A stretch of DNA of 64,000 nucleotides from an uncultured Lachnospiraceae bacterium. Its GTDB lineage: Bacteria; Bacillota; Clostridia; Lachnospirales; Lachnospiraceae. A model generated the notes under the pieces. It was not told the DNA's origin. It was given only the letters and a program-made list of their open reading frames with translations, and did no database searches. Location of the stretch: contig CASWRE010000001.1 of assembly GCA_949471785.1 (NCBI GenBank), positions 124,001-188,000 of the forward strand, read 5' to 3'. The position numbers were made by a program, and so were the translations under genes. Below are positions 8,677 to 19,027 of this stretch, piece by piece; the first letter of the stretch is position 1; every line of letters begins with the position of its first letter.

Positions 8677-8877
8677 AAGGTTAAAAAGGCCTCCGGCGCC
8701 GGCGGCAGCATTGCCTTGGCCAAAGCACCGTCAGCACGCTGTATACGTCGTGTTCAAGAATAATCCGCGCTGTGTGCGGTTCTTCCAAGCACGGAAAGAT
8801 ATCATGGGAATCTTCCCATCCAGATGTGGCGGACTTTTGCACGGGGCCGGAACACACACGGCCTCTCCATATTTATA
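8677..8877 (+). pseudogene. Degenerate second copy of an Ig-like repeat
   Basis: This stretch parallels 6566-6780. The recoverable peptide pieces (KKASG, GSIALAK, TVSTLYTSCSR, AVCGSSKHGKISWESSHPDV) match KNASGSIAFAK, TVSTLYTSCER and SSAKHGKITWKSSNPEV of the third repeat upstream, but several frame changes and a missing end prevent translation. It is a fragment of a paralogous Ig-repeat gene left about 2.1 kb downstream of the better copy. Confidence 0.6.
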
Positions 8878-8884
8878 AGCAGCT

Positions 8885-8925
8885 AAAACCGGCGGAGCAA
8901 TTTGCCTATTGCCCTGCCGGTTTTT
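8885..8925. terminator. Bidirectional terminator between surface-gene ruins and chemoreceptor gene
   Basis: AAAACCGGC at 8885-8893 pairs with GCCGGTTTT at 8916-8924. T-runs flank both sides, so it can end transcription of the chemoreceptor gene (minus) and of anything read from the left. Confidence 0.75.
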
Positions 8926-8969
8926 ATGCCATCCCTATGTCACAGCTACAGGATACCCGTATACCCTTT

Positions 8970-10976
8970 TTATTTTCTCTTTAACCGGAACTTTGACACC
9001 AGCCCCTTCAGCACATTCGCCTGGCCGGACAGCTGTTCGCTGGCAGCCGCGCTCTTTTCCGCCGTAGCCAGATTGGACTGCACCACCCCGGAGATCTGGT
9101 CTATCCCGCGGCTGACCTCCGCTGTGGCCTCCGCCTGTCTGGCTGAGTATTCCGCGATCTCCTCGATCAGCCGGTTTACCTCTTTGGCCTGATCCACCAC
9201 TGACAGCATGGAAGCGGCCGTATCCTCCGCCACGCCGGTTCCTTCTGTCACGGCGTCCACTGTCTGATCGATCAGAGCCGTCGTATTTTTCGCCGCCTCC
9301 GAGGATTTGCTTGCCAGATTCCGCACTTCGTCCGCCACCACGGCAAATCCTTTTCCCGCAGCGCCCGCCCGGGCCGCCTCCACGGCGGCATTTAATGCCA
9401 GAATATTGGTCTGGAAGGCAATATCCTCAATGGTCTTTATAATGCTGTGAATCTCCTGGGACTTATCGCTGATCTTCTGCATGGCCGCATTCATATGCTG
9501 CATTTTCTCATTGCTCTCCAGAATACGACTGCCCATATCCTGGGAGATTTCACTGACCCGTTTCGCCCCCTGGGCAGTCTTCTGTATGCCATCGGACACT
9601 TCGCTGATATGGGATGCCAGGCGTTCCACCGCTTCCGTCTGCTGGGACGAGCCCTGGGACAGAGTCTGGGCCCCGTCGGAAACGTAACCGGCCCCCTCCG
9701 CCACCTCCCCGGCAGCCACGTTGATCTGTCCGATTGTGTCGTTGAGGAACCAGGAAATACTGTCCAGAGATTCCTTAATCTTCGCAAACTCACCCACATA
9801 TTCATGAACAAGCGTAAAATCCAGATTGCCCCGGGCGATCTCCTGCAGTTTTTCGGAAATTTCGTCAATATACCCCACATAATCCCGCAGCTGCACCACA
9901 GTCCGGTCAAAGTTCTCCGCCAGCTCGCCCAGCTCATCGTTGGAAGAATGATGGATCGTCTGCTCCAGCTCGCCCTCCGCGATCCTGGCCGCCACCCCGC
10001 TGAGCTCCGCCACCGGCCGGCCAATGATCCGCCTTACCAGGAAAATGATCAGGAAGACCGCTATGATCACCGCCAGCACGGACATGGACACCATGATGCC
10101 CGTCAGGGTATTCAGGCCGCCCAGTACCTCGTCCCGGGACACATAAGCCACAGCCATCCAGTCGCTGTCCGGCACCGCCGCCACCTGCACATACGTACTG
10201 TCTTTATAAACCGACAATCCATCGGCCCCTTTCTGAATCTGCTCGGCGGCATAGGCGTACATATCGCCGCTGAACTCGCTTAAAACCCGTCCGGTCATCT
10301 CCTTGTCCCGATGTCCTATGATGGTACCCGTCCGGGTATCCACAAGAAAAATCCCGCCGGTCTTTTCCAGCCGGATATCCGCCACGATACCGGATATGGC
10401 ATCCAGATACACGTCCGCCGCCGCCACGCCGCGAACCTCACCCTGGGCATTTTTGAGCATACCAGAGGCTCCCACCACATAGGACTGGCTGTCCTCGTCA
10501 AAATACACGTCGCCCAGCATAAAGTCCTCCGACTGGATGCCGTCCTGATACCAGGATTTTTCCGAAGCGACGAAATCCGGCCCCGGTACAAAAGAGGCAT
10601 GATACAGGGAACCGTCCGTCATGGCCACATACAGGCCTGCCGGATACGCGCTGTTCTGATCCACCGTGTGCCGGATATATTCTGTCATAGCTGGGACATC
10701 CATATCCTCATACTCAATGGTATCCCGCTGCATCTCCAGCATGGTCAGTGTCCTGCCAACCCAGGCGCCGGCCTCCTGCACCGCTTTATCGGTGGTTTCT
10801 GCCAACAGCTTCTCACTGTCCTCCAGCAGTGTGTCGGATACACGGCTGTGTACGGTCATAAGAAGCGCCGCCACCATAATTACAATCGTAACCACAATAG
10901 CCGCAACTAATTTTCCTGTGATTCCCCATTTCCTCAGGCGGGAACCCGTCGGCTTATTTTTCACTTTTGTCTTCAT
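8970..10976 (-). CDS. Methyl-accepting chemotaxis protein with dCache sensor
   Basis: 668 residues. TM1 at about 25-45, then a periplasmic-side double-Cache-type sensor (about 46-300; SWYQDGI and [14 protein letters not shown] fit the ligand-pocket region), TM2 at about 305-330, a HAMP segment, and a cytoplasmic signalling hairpin with the invariant tip block [18 protein letters not shown]. The C-terminus ends in RLKRK with no CheR-docking pentapeptide. Double Cache receptors often bind amino acids or other small metabolites; the ligand cannot be read here. AAAGGAGAG precedes the ATG. It is monocistronic, with its own promoter and terminator. No other che or flagellar gene is in the window. 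Confidence 0.95.
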   Translation of the reverse strand: MKTKVKNKPTGSRLRKWGITGKLVAAIVVTIVIMVAALLMTVHSRVSDTLLEDSEKLLAETTDKAVQEAGAWVGRTLTMLEMQRDTIEYEDMDVPAMTEYIRHTVDQNSAYPAGLYVAMTDGSLYHASFVPGPDFVASEKSWYQDGIQSEDFMLGDVYFDEDSQSYVVGASGMLKNAQGEVRGVAAADVYLDAISGIVADIRLEKTGGIFLVDTRTGTIIGHRDKEMTGRVLSEFSGDMYAYAAEQIQKGADGLSVYKDSTYVQVAAVPDSDWMAVAYVSRDEVLGGLNTLTGIMVSMSVLAVIIAVFLIIFLVRRIIGRPVAELSGVAARIAEGELEQTIHHSSNDELGELAENFDRTVVQLRDYVGYIDEISEKLQEIARGNLDFTLVHEYVGEFAKIKESLDSISWFLNDTIGQINVAAGEVAEGAGYVSDGAQTLSQGSSQQTEAVERLASHISEVSDGIQKTAQGAKRVSEISQDMGSRILESNEKMQHMNAAMQKISDKSQEIHSIIKTIEDIAFQTNILALNAAVEAARAGAAGKGFAVVADEVRNLASKSSEAAKNTTALIDQTVDAVTEGTGVAEDTAASMLSVVDQAKEVNRLIEEIAEYSARQAEATAEVSRGIDQISGVVQSNLATAEKSAAASEQLSGQANVLKGLVSKFRLKRK

Positions 10977-11042
10977 ATCCCTCTCCTTTAAAACCTGTTG
11001 ATATTTTAAATCCTTTACCTCCCGTTTTTTCTCTTACTACAT

Positions 11043-11071
11043 ATTATAAGTGAAACTTCCACAGGTTTCAA
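11043..11071 (-). promoter_or_regulatory. Sigma-A promoter of chemoreceptor gene
   Basis: Minus strand TTGAAA, 17 bases, TATAAT, placing the transcript start about 60 bases upstream of the chemoreceptor ATG. Confidence 0.65.
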
Positions 11072-11112
11072 TGCATAATTACAACTTGCCGCCTACGGCC
11101 TGTCCATTCCCA

Positions 11113-11640
11113 TTATTCTTCCCTTTCCTCTGCCGGCTGCCAGGCCTTTCCAAATCCCACATCCTTAAAAAGAGCCGCCAGCCCCGTGATCTGCTTGAGC
11201 CGCAGGATCTCATCCCGATCCATGCCCAAGTGCTTGGAAATCCAGGCATCCGACCGCCCCAGTTCATGCAGCTCTTTCACAATACTGCTCATCATATCCA
11301 CATTATGGCTTCCCCGGGCGCGATTATGACGGATCGTACTTGCCATCCTCTGGTCGATCGGTTTATCGATCACCGACACCGGCAGCATGCCTTTCTCTCT
11401 TTCTCGAATATCCGGGTGCTCCATCATGACCCTGTAACGATGAAAACCATCCACAATGATATATTCATCCTTTTCCTTATCGTAATAGCACACGATCGGC
11501 ATAGTATAGCCGTCCACCCGTATACTGTCATACAAAAGCTTCATCTCCGGAGGCGCCACCGCGTTGGGATTATATGTATTTGGTTTTACTTTATCGATTG
11601 GTACCGAAATCACATGATAGACAGGACTTCTATACTCCAT
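11113..11640 (-). CDS. IbrB-like ParB-domain protein
   Basis: 175 residues from the ATG at 11640 (MEYRSPVYHV), which has AGGAG 7 bases upstream; the 14-codon longer frame has no good site. It has a ParB/Srx fold: P-x-NTYNPN near residue 25, the loop IIVDGFHRYRV, and a C-terminal HTH-like part (SDAWISKHLGMDRDEIL). The start overlaps the IbrA-like stop by 11 bases, so the two are coupled. In enteric bacteria the IbrA/IbrB pair was described as a regulator of immunoglobulin-binding protein genes. Similar PAPS-reductase plus ParB pairs occur on mobile elements, and the true activity is not settled. Confidence 0.8.
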   Translation of the reverse strand: MEYRSPVYHVISVPIDKVKPNTYNPNAVAPPEMKLLYDSIRVDGYTMPIVCYYDKEKDEYIIVDGFHRYRVMMEHPDIREREKGMLPVSVIDKPIDQRMASTIRHNRARGSHNVDMMSSIVKELHELGRSDAWISKHLGMDRDEILRLKQITGLAALFKDVGFGKAWQPAEEREE

Positions 11641-12961
11641 AGGCCATCTCCTCCACACTCTTGTATTTTTCCCGGATTGCATTGATCCTTTTCTGCTGTT
11701 CCCTGGTCATGCCAAATCCCATAAACCGGCAGATATGATCGTTTTTCAAAATACAAAAACACATTCGTTTCCAGCTGGGGATATCCCTGGAGGACTTAAT
11801 ATCATCCGTATGATCGGGAATTTTGCCCGTAAAAATAATCCTTGATTTTTTATTCAGGGTATAGTTAGAAATTCCGTTTCTGCGGATATCATAACCGTGG
11901 GCTTCCAGCTCCCGGATCGTCTCCTCATCCAGACCGCCGCCCGTCTTATGCCAGAATTCCATGGAAGTATTGAATTTTTTGACGTATGTATTACGCAGAC
12001 GGACAGGAAGTGTGTCCAACAGAAACAGCGTATAAGATTTCCAGGTATGTCCTGGAGGAAGAGTCACATTACGATAACCCATGGCTTTCGTCCTGCCATA
12101 TATACTGGCAAAATTAGCCCCCTGTACCCGGCCCACCAGCTTTACCCATATTTGCGGGTCAATGACCCTGTACAGGTTCAGTGAGTCTTTAGAATAGTCG
12201 TTGAACGGCGAGGCCACGCGCATCTGCCCCACGGACAGCCCCGCCATATAATAGAGGTCATACAGCCGATTATACTCATAGCCAAACCGTGCATAGGCAT
12301 GCCATATATCCTGTACGGTCCAGTCATACATCGGAGACGCGCACCACACGTCCTTAAACTGCTTTGTGATCCAGCATTCCCCTTTGTACCCGTATTTTTT
12401 ATTCAAAAACCCGCTGTAACGCTGCAGAGATTCGTCTGCCCTCATGCCCAGCAGGCATACCGTCTTCCTGTCCCCATGGGAAATACGGTACCACCGGCCA
12501 AATTGCTTCGCCAGATCCTCCTGATGCATCCGATAACGGTACGTTGTCATCGGATTATTATCCAGATTGATCACATACGGTTTGTCAGGCATCGGCCGAA
12601 CCCAGCTTTCCTTTTTCTTGTCATCCCAGGGATACCAGTACATCTGATAGCTGCTGAGAGCCGTACGCGTCGCCATGGGCAGGCACACCCAATAGGGCTC
12701 CACATCCTCCCGGATCTGCTCAAATGTCTTTTCCACATACTCGGTCGTCACCGTGTACTGGGCCTCAAAATCCTGATGAAATACGGCAATCTTCTTAGCC
12801 GGATAATACTTTTTCTGGTAATCCAGCACCATATTAAGAAGCAGTCCGCTGTCCTTTCCCCCGGAAAACGAGATATAAATATTATCAAACTCCTCGAAAA
12901 TAAGCTTTATACGCTGTTGAAACGCCTCAAATACATCCTGCTCAAAATATTCTCTCACCAT
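11630..12961 (-). CDS. IbrA-like PAPS-reductase-family protein (DUF3440)
   Basis: 443 residues from the ATG at 12961 (MVREYFEQ), with GGAGG 7 bases upstream; the 8-codon longer start has no usable site. The N-terminal ATP pyrophosphatase P-loop SGGKDS is at residues 33-38. The rest matches the PAPS reductase/DUF3440 type (DESLQRYSGF, WTVQDIWHAY, GGGLDEETIRELEAHGY). No sulfate-assimilation genes are nearby, so classic PAPS reduction is unlikely. The family also includes DndC-like enzymes that adenylate substrates for sulfur or nucleotide chemistry. It is co-translated with the ParB-like gene. Confidence 0.85.
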   Translation of the reverse strand: MVREYFEQDVFEAFQQRIKLIFEEFDNIYISFSGGKDSGLLLNMVLDYQKKYYPAKKIAVFHQDFEAQYTVTTEYVEKTFEQIREDVEPYWVCLPMATRTALSSYQMYWYPWDDKKKESWVRPMPDKPYVINLDNNPMTTYRYRMHQEDLAKQFGRWYRISHGDRKTVCLLGMRADESLQRYSGFLNKKYGYKGECWITKQFKDVWCASPMYDWTVQDIWHAYARFGYEYNRLYDLYYMAGLSVGQMRVASPFNDYSKDSLNLYRVIDPQIWVKLVGRVQGANFASIYGRTKAMGYRNVTLPPGHTWKSYTLFLLDTLPVRLRNTYVKKFNTSMEFWHKTGGGLDEETIRELEAHGYDIRRNGISNYTLNKKSRIIFTGKIPDHTDDIKSSRDIPSWKRMCFCILKNDHICRFMGFGMTREQQKRINAIREKYKSVEEMAYGV

Positions 12962-13159
12962 AGGCGATCCTCCAATCTCGTGCATACCTCAAAAAACCGC
13001 TGTAAGTCAATGTATCACATTCATTGGAAAATTTCAACTTTTATGGAAAATTATGGAAATTTTGGGCGGATCTGCGCATTACGCAAAGGGGATCGTTCAT
13101 ATTCCGCACAGACTATGGACAAGAAAACCCGGCATACCTGAATTCCGTAACGGGACAGT

Positions 13160-13206
13160 AAAAAAGCAGCTATTCTCTTTTCAACAAAAAGAATAGCTGC
13201 TTTTTT
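13160..13206. terminator. Strong bidirectional terminator
   Basis: AAAAAGCAGCTATTCT at 13161-13176 is perfectly complementary to AGAATAGCTGCTTTTT at 13190-13205. A/T tails on both sides suit termination of the 3D-domain gene on the minus strand. Confidence 0.9.
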
Positions 13207-13237
13207 ATTCGTCACAGGCCAAAAATTTTATCCTGTC

Positions 13238-14452
13238 TCAACCGACTTGATAGACATCCGCATAATGTACGCCAAAATTCATCGCCGCCTGATGGCTGTT
13301 CTTAAATATATCCACATGGCCATAAACCGTGCCCCGGTCCTCCACGACATAGATTGTCCCATTGATGTTGAGCTTTGTTCCCAACGGAACGCCTCCCATG
13401 GCCACGGTACGGCCCTGCGTTGCTTTCGTGCCGCTGGCCGTAATGCCGTCGGCTTTACCACAGCAGCTCTCACAGGGGCAGTATGCCGTCAGCTTAAATC
13501 TGCCCAAATATTTACCGGAAGAACCGCTTCCTGAAGAACTGCCCTCCGACGAACTGCTGTCCTGGGATTGCGGCGGCGCAGAACTCCCGGAAGACGACGA
13601 AGCCGCCGGCTTCTTTTTCGTTGGCGCTGCCGCCGTTCCGGAAGCCGCTGCCTGTCGGGCCTTTTTCTCTTCTTCTGCCTTCCTCTTCGCCAATGCGGCG
13701 GCCGCCTGTTCGTCCTTCTGCTTCTTGATCAGCGCGTTCAGATCATTTTCCTGACTGCTGATCTTGCTGAGCAGCTTGGAAATCTCAGACTTACTGTCTT
13801 CAATCTCTTCTTCATACTCGCGGATCTGAATATAGGTATCTTCTACAAGAAGGGCGACTTCTTCTTCCTTTTCCTCATACTCACTCTGAAGCTGGGCAAT
13901 AGCCGCCTCTTCTTCCTGGGCCTGAAGCTCCTTTTCCTCAATCATCTGGACGGTCTTTTCGTACTCCTCCAGCATCTTACGGTCATATTCGGCAATCGCG
14001 GAAATCTGATCCGCCTTATTCAGAAAATCAGCCAGACTTTCGGCGCTGAATAAAAGCTCCATATAATTGGACTCGCCATTCTCATACATATACTGGATGC
14101 GAAGTTTCATGTCTTCGTATTGCTGCGCCTTAAGCACCTCCGCATCGGCCAGATCGGCCTGTATCAGCTGAAGCTCGTCCTGCTTTTCGTTATATTGTCT
14201 CTCCAACTTGGCCAGCGTTTCTTTCAGCTCTTCCATCTGGCTGTTCAGCTCCGTCAGATAAGCTTCCTGATCATTTTTTTTATTGCGCAGACTTTCCAGC
14301 GTTTTCTGGGCAGTCTGATAATTGGCTTTCGTCTCTCTTTGTTCCGCTTTCTTACTGTTAATCTGCTCCTGGGTAGTCTGTGCCAGACAATCCGTCCCCA
14401 CCGCCAGAATCAACAAGAAAGAAAGAAAAACAGCCAATGTTTTCCTTTCCAT
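13238..14452 (-). CDS. Secreted coiled-coil protein with C-terminal 3D domain
   Basis: 404 residues from the ATG at 14452 (MERKTLAVFL) with GAGG upstream; the longer frame lacks a signal. Signal peptide at residues 1-24, ending near CLAQ. Residues 25-250 form a long coiled coil of the CwlO/PcsB N-terminal kind. An Ala/Lys and then Ser/Gly-rich linker (about 255-305) leads to a 3D domain with YCPCESCCGK, GITASGTKA, PLGTKLNING and VVEDRGTVYGHVDIF, carrying the three Asp of the family. 3D domains are peptidoglycan lytic transglycosylase-type folds, so this is probably a wall hydrolase whose coiled coil is held or activated at the membrane. A strong terminator follows. Confidence 0.88.
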   Translation of the reverse strand: MERKTLAVFLSFLLILAVGTDCLAQTTQEQINSKKAEQRETKANYQTAQKTLESLRNKKNDQEAYLTELNSQMEELKETLAKLERQYNEKQDELQLIQADLADAEVLKAQQYEDMKLRIQYMYENGESNYMELLFSAESLADFLNKADQISAIAEYDRKMLEEYEKTVQMIEEKELQAQEEEAAIAQLQSEYEEKEEEVALLVEDTYIQIREYEEEIEDSKSEISKLLSKISSQENDLNALIKKQKDEQAAAALAKRKAEEEKKARQAAASGTAAAPTKKKPAASSSSGSSAPPQSQDSSSSEGSSSGSGSSGKYLGRFKLTAYCPCESCCGKADGITASGTKATQGRTVAMGGVPLGTKLNINGTIYVVEDRGTVYGHVDIFKNSHQAAMNFGVHYADVYQVG

Positions 14453-14581
14453 TATGTACACCTCACACTTTAGTAGGCCCATTATATCATGGATTATTCC
14501 ATATGAAAAGTAATTTTTTAACTTTTTGTAATCTTTTCGCAATAATTATGTATTTTTTTACAGGGAATCTGACTTTTCTTT

Positions 14582-16009
14582 CTAATTCGACCGCCAGCCT
14601 GACAGATATTTATTACGGAGTACGCCGTTTACCAGTTTCCCCCATCCCAATGGATATCCGTCTACACAAACCAGCCGCCACCCCTTTCCCCCGGCGCCCT
14701 CGCTGGATGTCACCTGCAGCGTTTCTCCTCTTAAATACTGTCCCGTGCGTGGGTCGTCGGCCGGGAGATTCAAACAGAAATCATATTGAGATGCCTTTAG
14801 GGCCATAGCCAGAGGCTGAGACGGCTCAAAGCGTCCCTTCTTTAATTCCCCCACCAGAAGCCCGTTGCGGACAAAGGAGAGACCCCGGGGAATATCCGCC
14901 TCCGGCAGCATGTAGACCATGGCTCCCCGCACCTCCAGCCGTTCCCTGGCAAAGGGAAAATCCACATGAAAAATAAAATCATCAAAAAGTTTACGCTGTT
15001 CCCCGTCCATTAGTGAATCATTAAAACTTTCCTGCTTCCGCCGTTTCTGATGATCTTTCTTCCGCCTCTGCCATTTGTCACAGACTGCAATCTCCGGTGC
15101 AATCCCCCCTTTCCGCAGCAGCGCCATATAATGTCCTTCCCCATTCACCCGGTGAGGCCACAACCGGATACTCTTTTCCAATCCCGGACAGCCGCCTCCC
15201 CATTCCGGCGCCCCCGGGGCAAATCCCCCGCAGGACGGCATCTCCTCCGGTTCCAGCTCAGGGCAGCGCGCCAGGATACGGCCCACGCTCCCCTCATTCT
15301 CCGTCGGGGCAAACGTACAGGTAGAATACAAAAGCCGTCCGCCGGGCCGCAGCATCTTCACCGCTTCATCCAGAATCTTCGCCTGCATCCCGGCACAGGC
15401 CTCCGTCTTGTCCGGCGTCCACGCCTCCAACATAGCCGGTTCCTTGCGGAACATCCCCTCCCCGGAACAAGGCGCATCCACCAATATCTTGTCGAAATAC
15501 TCCGGAAAGCGCCGGGCCAGCCGCTCCGGCTCCTCATTGGTCAAAAAAGCATTCGTAATCCCAAACACCTCTATATTTTTCAACAGCCCTTTCATCCGGG
15601 GGCCGCTGATATCATTAGAAACCAGAAGCCCTCTTCCCCGAAGCCGCGCGCCCAGCTCCGTAGACTTCCCTCCCGGCGCCGCGCACAGATCCAGCACTCT
15701 CTCCCCCGGCCTCACATCCAACCGCGATGCCGGCGCCATGGCGCTCGGCTCCTGCAGATAATATAAACCCGCAAAATAATAAGGATGCCGCGAGGGCCTG
15801 TCCTCTTCCCTATAATAAAACCCGTTTTCCACCCAGGGGATTTTTTTCAGATGAAACGGGGCGATACGGACAAATTCCTCCGGCGTAATCTTGAGCGTAT
15901 TTACTCTAAGCCCCCAGGTACGCGGTTTCTCATAAGAAGCCGCAAACTGATCGTATTCTTCCCCCAGCATTCCTTTCATCCGTTCCTCAAATTTTTCCGG
16001 CAGCTTCAT
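14582..16009 (-). CDS. RsmF/RsmB-type rRNA cytosine-C5 methyltransferase
   Basis: 475 residues. NOL1/NOP2/Sun fold: the SAM-binding block LDLCAAPGGKSTELG is followed by DAPCSGEGMFRK and the catalytic YSTCTF. An N-terminal RNA-binding extension begins LPEKFEERM, and a C-terminal RsmF-like PUA-type region ends in CVDGYPLGWGKLVNG. It should methylate a cytosine of 16S rRNA. I place the start at the ATG at 16009 (MKLPEKFE); the GTG nine codons earlier has no site of its own. It lies 75 bases downstream of spoVG, across a terminator. Confidence 0.9.
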   Translation of the reverse strand: MKLPEKFEERMKGMLGEEYDQFAASYEKPRTWGLRVNTLKITPEEFVRIAPFHLKKIPWVENGFYYREEDRPSRHPYYFAGLYYLQEPSAMAPASRLDVRPGERVLDLCAAPGGKSTELGARLRGRGLLVSNDISGPRMKGLLKNIEVFGITNAFLTNEEPERLARRFPEYFDKILVDAPCSGEGMFRKEPAMLEAWTPDKTEACAGMQAKILDEAVKMLRPGGRLLYSTCTFAPTENEGSVGRILARCPELEPEEMPSCGGFAPGAPEWGGGCPGLEKSIRLWPHRVNGEGHYMALLRKGGIAPEIAVCDKWQRRKKDHQKRRKQESFNDSLMDGEQRKLFDDFIFHVDFPFARERLEVRGAMVYMLPEADIPRGLSFVRNGLLVGELKKGRFEPSQPLAMALKASQYDFCLNLPADDPRTGQYLRGETLQVTSSEGAGGKGWRLVCVDGYPLGWGKLVNGVLRNKYLSGWRSN

Positions 16010-16041
16010 AAATGCTTCTCTTTTCCCTCCGCACACTCAAC

Positions 16042-16076
16042 ATAAAGCCGGTGAACACATCGCTCACCGGCTTTAT
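16042..16076 (-). terminator. spoVG terminator
   Basis: ATAAAGCCGGTGA at 16042-16054 pairs with TCACCGGCTTTAT at 16064-16076, directly downstream of spoVG. Confidence 0.75.
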
Positions 16077-16083
16077 ATCGCTT

Positions 16084-16359
16084 TCATTCTTCGCCCGTCC
16101 CATTCCGCATGGCCATCTCATAGCTGTCCAGGATGATCTGCTGAATCCTGACCCTCGTATCCGAATTGATCGGATGGGCAATGTCCTTATACTCACCCTC
16201 TGCCGTCTTGCGGCTCGGCATGGCAATGAACAAACCCTTATCGCCCTCGATGACCTTGATGTCATGTACCACAAACACCTCGTCAATGGTAATGGACACG
16301 ATAGCCTTCATCTTGCCTTCTTTGGAAACTTTTCGGACTCTCACATCTGTAATATTCAT
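16084..16359 (-). CDS. spoVG: Septation/sporulation RNA-binding regulator SpoVG
   Basis: 91 residues, [12 protein letters not shown]..., with the conserved core [32 protein letters not shown] and [12 protein letters not shown]. SpoVG is a small DNA/RNA-binding protein affecting septum formation, envelope genes and sporulation. Of two tandem ATG codons I take the second (16359), as GGAGG is then 6 bases away rather than 3. It is monocistronic with its own terminator. An upstream extension in the same frame is not plausible. Confidence 0.95.
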   Translation of the reverse strand: MNITDVRVRKVSKEGKMKAIVSITIDEVFVVHDIKVIEGDKGLFIAMPSRKTAEGEYKDIAHPINSDTRVRIQQIILDSYEMAMRNGTGEE

Positions 16360-16445
16360 CATTGACCTCCATTCGTGCACGTATGAAATTGCATACACAA
16401 AATGGCGATGTAAAAACTTACAGTACGCTTAGTAAGAAAAACAGG

Positions 16446-16494
16446 GCACTTTCCTTCCGCACACTATATTTTTCTGTACTCTCACAGAAAGTGC
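16446..16494 (-). terminator. Possible glgD terminator
   Basis: On the minus strand GCACTTTC pairs with GAAAGTGC, followed by CCTGTTTTTC. An alternative inner hairpin TTTCTGT/ACAGAAA competes with it. Position downstream of glgD fits. Confidence 0.4.
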
Positions 16495-16581
16495 TCCGCA
16501 TTCTCGTATCACACCCAATAGTCAGAAAGAAAACCTGTTGTACATTATGCCCTGCCTTGATGGCTGAATGGCAGCCGCGGA

Positions 16582-17700
16582 TCAGTGTGGATATCTCTCG
16601 TTCTCTTCGACAACGATTTTAATCTTGTCTTCACCGCAATAGTAGGAGTTGGCCCGAATTGTGTCCCTGGACTCCACGATACAATTCTCTATATGTGTAT
16701 TATCACCCAGATACACATTATTAAGAATAATGGAGTTTTTGATCACACAATTGTTGCCCACATAAACATCCTTGAACAATACAGAATTTTCTACTGTACC
16801 ATTAATGATACAGCCACTGGATACCAGACTGTTGCGCACGTCGCTTCCCGGATTATATTTTGCGGGGGGCAGATCATCCACCTTGGACATTACAGCCGGA
16901 CCCTGCATAAAGAAATAGTCGCGGACTTCCTGTTTCAGAAAATCCATGTTGGTCTGATAATAGGATTCCACCGTAGAAATATTGCTCCAGTAGGACCCCA
17001 TCCTGTAACCATAGACTCTCTTCAGGTTCTTATAGCGGATCAGAATGTCCTTTACAAAATCAAACCGTTCTTCCTGTGCACTGCGCTCGATCAGCTCAAT
17101 GAGCTGACGTCTGCGGATTACATAGATACCGGTAGAGATCGTGTTGGTTGATGCCACCATCGGTTTCTCCTCAAACTCCTCGATCCTGCCGTCCTCATTC
17201 ATCTTTACACAGCCAAAGCGGGTCACGTCGTCGAATGTCTCCGTGCAGACTACTGTGATATCGGCGCGTTTCGCGATATGATATTCCAGCACCTTGTTGT
17301 AATCCAGTTTATATACACCGTCACCGGATGCGATAACTACATAGGGTTCGTGACTTCTCTTGAGCCAGTCCAGATTCTGGTAGATGGCGTCTGCGGTGCC
17401 TCTGTACCACCAGCTGTTACTGGCCGTCACTGTGGGAGTGAACAGATACAATCCTCCCTGTTTTCTTCCGAAATCCCACCATTTGGAGGAACTCAAATGC
17501 TCATTTAAGGAACGCGCGTTATACTGGGTCAATACGGCCACCTTCTGAATACGGGAATTGGTCATATTGCTCAGCGCAAAGTCGATGCTTCGATAGCTTC
17601 CGGCCACGGGCATAGCCGCAATCGCTCGTTTATTCGACAGCTCGCGCATTTTGTTGTTATTGCCGCCCGCTAATACAATGCCTAATGCTCTCATGCTCAT
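16582..17700 (-). CDS. glgD: Glucose-1-phosphate adenylyltransferase subunit GlgD
   Basis: 372 residues. Nucleotidyltransferase N-terminus ([16 protein letters not shown] in place of the catalytic GGxGxRL of GlgC) and a left-handed beta-helix C-terminus ([18 protein letters not shown]). GlgD pairs with GlgC in Firmicutes to make ADP-glucose for glycogen and tunes its activity; the altered loop suggests a regulatory subunit. The ATG overlaps the glgC stop as ATGA. glgA and glgB are not in this window. Confidence 0.95.
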   Translation of the reverse strand: MSMRALGIVLAGGNNNKMRELSNKRAIAAMPVAGSYRSIDFALSNMTNSRIQKVAVLTQYNARSLNEHLSSSKWWDFGRKQGGLYLFTPTVTASNSWWYRGTADAIYQNLDWLKRSHEPYVVIASGDGVYKLDYNKVLEYHIAKRADITVVCTETFDDVTRFGCVKMNEDGRIEEFEEKPMVASTNTISTGIYVIRRRQLIELIERSAQEERFDFVKDILIRYKNLKRVYGYRMGSYWSNISTVESYYQTNMDFLKQEVRDYFFMQGPAVMSKVDDLPPAKYNPGSDVRNSLVSSGCIINGTVENSVLFKDVYVGNNCVIKNSIILNNVYLGDNTHIENCIVESRDTIRANSYYCGEDKIKIVVEENERYPH

Positions 17701-18965
17701 TCACCGTCCTTCCCAACAAGCGCCCCGCCGGCCGGCAGTTCTCCGTTCGGATAATCTTCCGGTTTCGTCACGGCCTTAATGGCGGTATTCTTACCGATCC
17801 GCACATTCGGCGGTATCACGGAATTCTCTCCGATCGTTACCAGGCCAAATGCATAGACCTTGGGTTTCAGAACGTTCTCGGCTTCCGGGCTCTCGCCCAT
17901 GATCACATTCTCGCCAACCTTCACATTCTCTGCAATGATCGCTTTATCAATCCGGCAGTTTTTCCCGATCACCGTATCGCCCATGATAATGGAATCACGG
18001 ACAACGGCCCCCGGTTCCACCGTTACATTTACACCTATGACGGAGTTATGTACCTCCCCCTCGATGTTACAGCCCTCGCTGATCAGGCTGCGGTCAATCA
18101 CCGCGCTCGGTCCCACATACTGGGGACGGATCACATCACACTTTGTATAGATCTTCCAGAACTCTTCATACAGATTGAACTCGGGAATAATGTCGATCAG
18201 CTCCATATTGGCTTCCCAATAGGACCCCAGCGTCCCCACGTCTTTCCAGTAGCCGTTGAACTCATAGGCATACAACCTTTTGCCGCCGTCACGCAGATAG
18301 GGCAGGATATGAAAACCGAAATCCAGATTTGCCGTGCCCTTCATCTCTTCAAAGGCTTCCTTGAGCACCGGCCAGCTGAATATATAAATACCCATATTGG
18401 CCAGATTACTTCTGGGATGGGCCGGCTTCTCCTCAAAATCCGTCACCCGGCCATTACCGTCCGTGATCATCACCCCGAAACGGCTGGCTTCTTCCATGGG
18501 AACCGGCATACAGGCGATAGTCAGATCGGCTTTATTAGCCTTATGGTAATCCAGCATCACCTCATAATCCATCTTATAAATATGGTCGCCGGAAAGGATC
18601 AGAACATAATCCGGATTGTACTGCTCCATATAGGCCATATTCTGGTAAATAGCGTCTGCCGTACCGGCATACCACTCGGCGCCGCCGCTCTTCTCATAGG
18701 GAGAGAGAACCGTCACACCGCCCACATTGCGGTCCAGATCCCACGGGATGCCGATACCGATATGGGTATTCAAGCGCAAGGGCTGATACTGAGTCAGCAC
18801 GCCCACCGTATCTACTCCGGAATTGATACAATTACTGAGCGGGAAATCGATAATACGATATTTACCGCCGAATGCCACGGCAGGCTTGGCAACTTTCTCC
18901 GTCAGGACCCCCAAACGGCTGCCCTGTCCACCTGCCAGAAGCATTGCGATCATTTCTTTTTTCAT
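17697..18965 (-). CDS. glgC: Glucose-1-phosphate adenylyltransferase catalytic subunit GlgC
   Basis: 422 residues from the ATG at 18965 ([13 protein letters not shown]), with AGAGGTG about 9 bases upstream; a GTG four codons earlier overlaps that site. The catalytic loop [36 protein letters not shown] and FEEKP are all present, plus a C-terminal beta-helix. It converts glucose-1-phosphate and ATP to ADP-glucose, the first committed step of glycogen synthesis. First gene of a two-gene operon, divergent from murC. Confidence 0.96.
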   Translation of the reverse strand: MKKEMIAMLLAGGQGSRLGVLTEKVAKPAVAFGGKYRIIDFPLSNCINSGVDTVGVLTQYQPLRLNTHIGIGIPWDLDRNVGGVTVLSPYEKSGGAEWYAGTADAIYQNMAYMEQYNPDYVLILSGDHIYKMDYEVMLDYHKANKADLTIACMPVPMEEASRFGVMITDGNGRVTDFEEKPAHPRSNLANMGIYIFSWPVLKEAFEEMKGTANLDFGFHILPYLRDGGKRLYAYEFNGYWKDVGTLGSYWEANMELIDIIPEFNLYEEFWKIYTKCDVIRPQYVGPSAVIDRSLISEGCNIEGEVHNSVIGVNVTVEPGAVVRDSIIMGDTVIGKNCRIDKAIIAENVKVGENVIMGESPEAENVLKPKVYAFGLVTIGENSVIPPNVRIGKNTAIKAVTKPEDYPNGELPAGGALVGKDGE

Positions 18966-18998
18966 CAATGCAATCACCTCTTGTCCTATAGTAAAGCT

Positions 18999-19027
18999 AT
19001 TATAACACAGTTAACGGAATTAGTGAA
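18999..19027 (-). promoter_or_regulatory. Sigma-A promoter of glgCD
   Basis: Minus strand TTCACT, 17 bases, TATAAT, ending about 34 bases before the glgC ATG. Confidence 0.55.

Noticed and set aside
14452-14542. 30-residue N-terminal extension of the 3D-domain protein
   Set aside because: It would bury the signal peptide and lacks a good start site.
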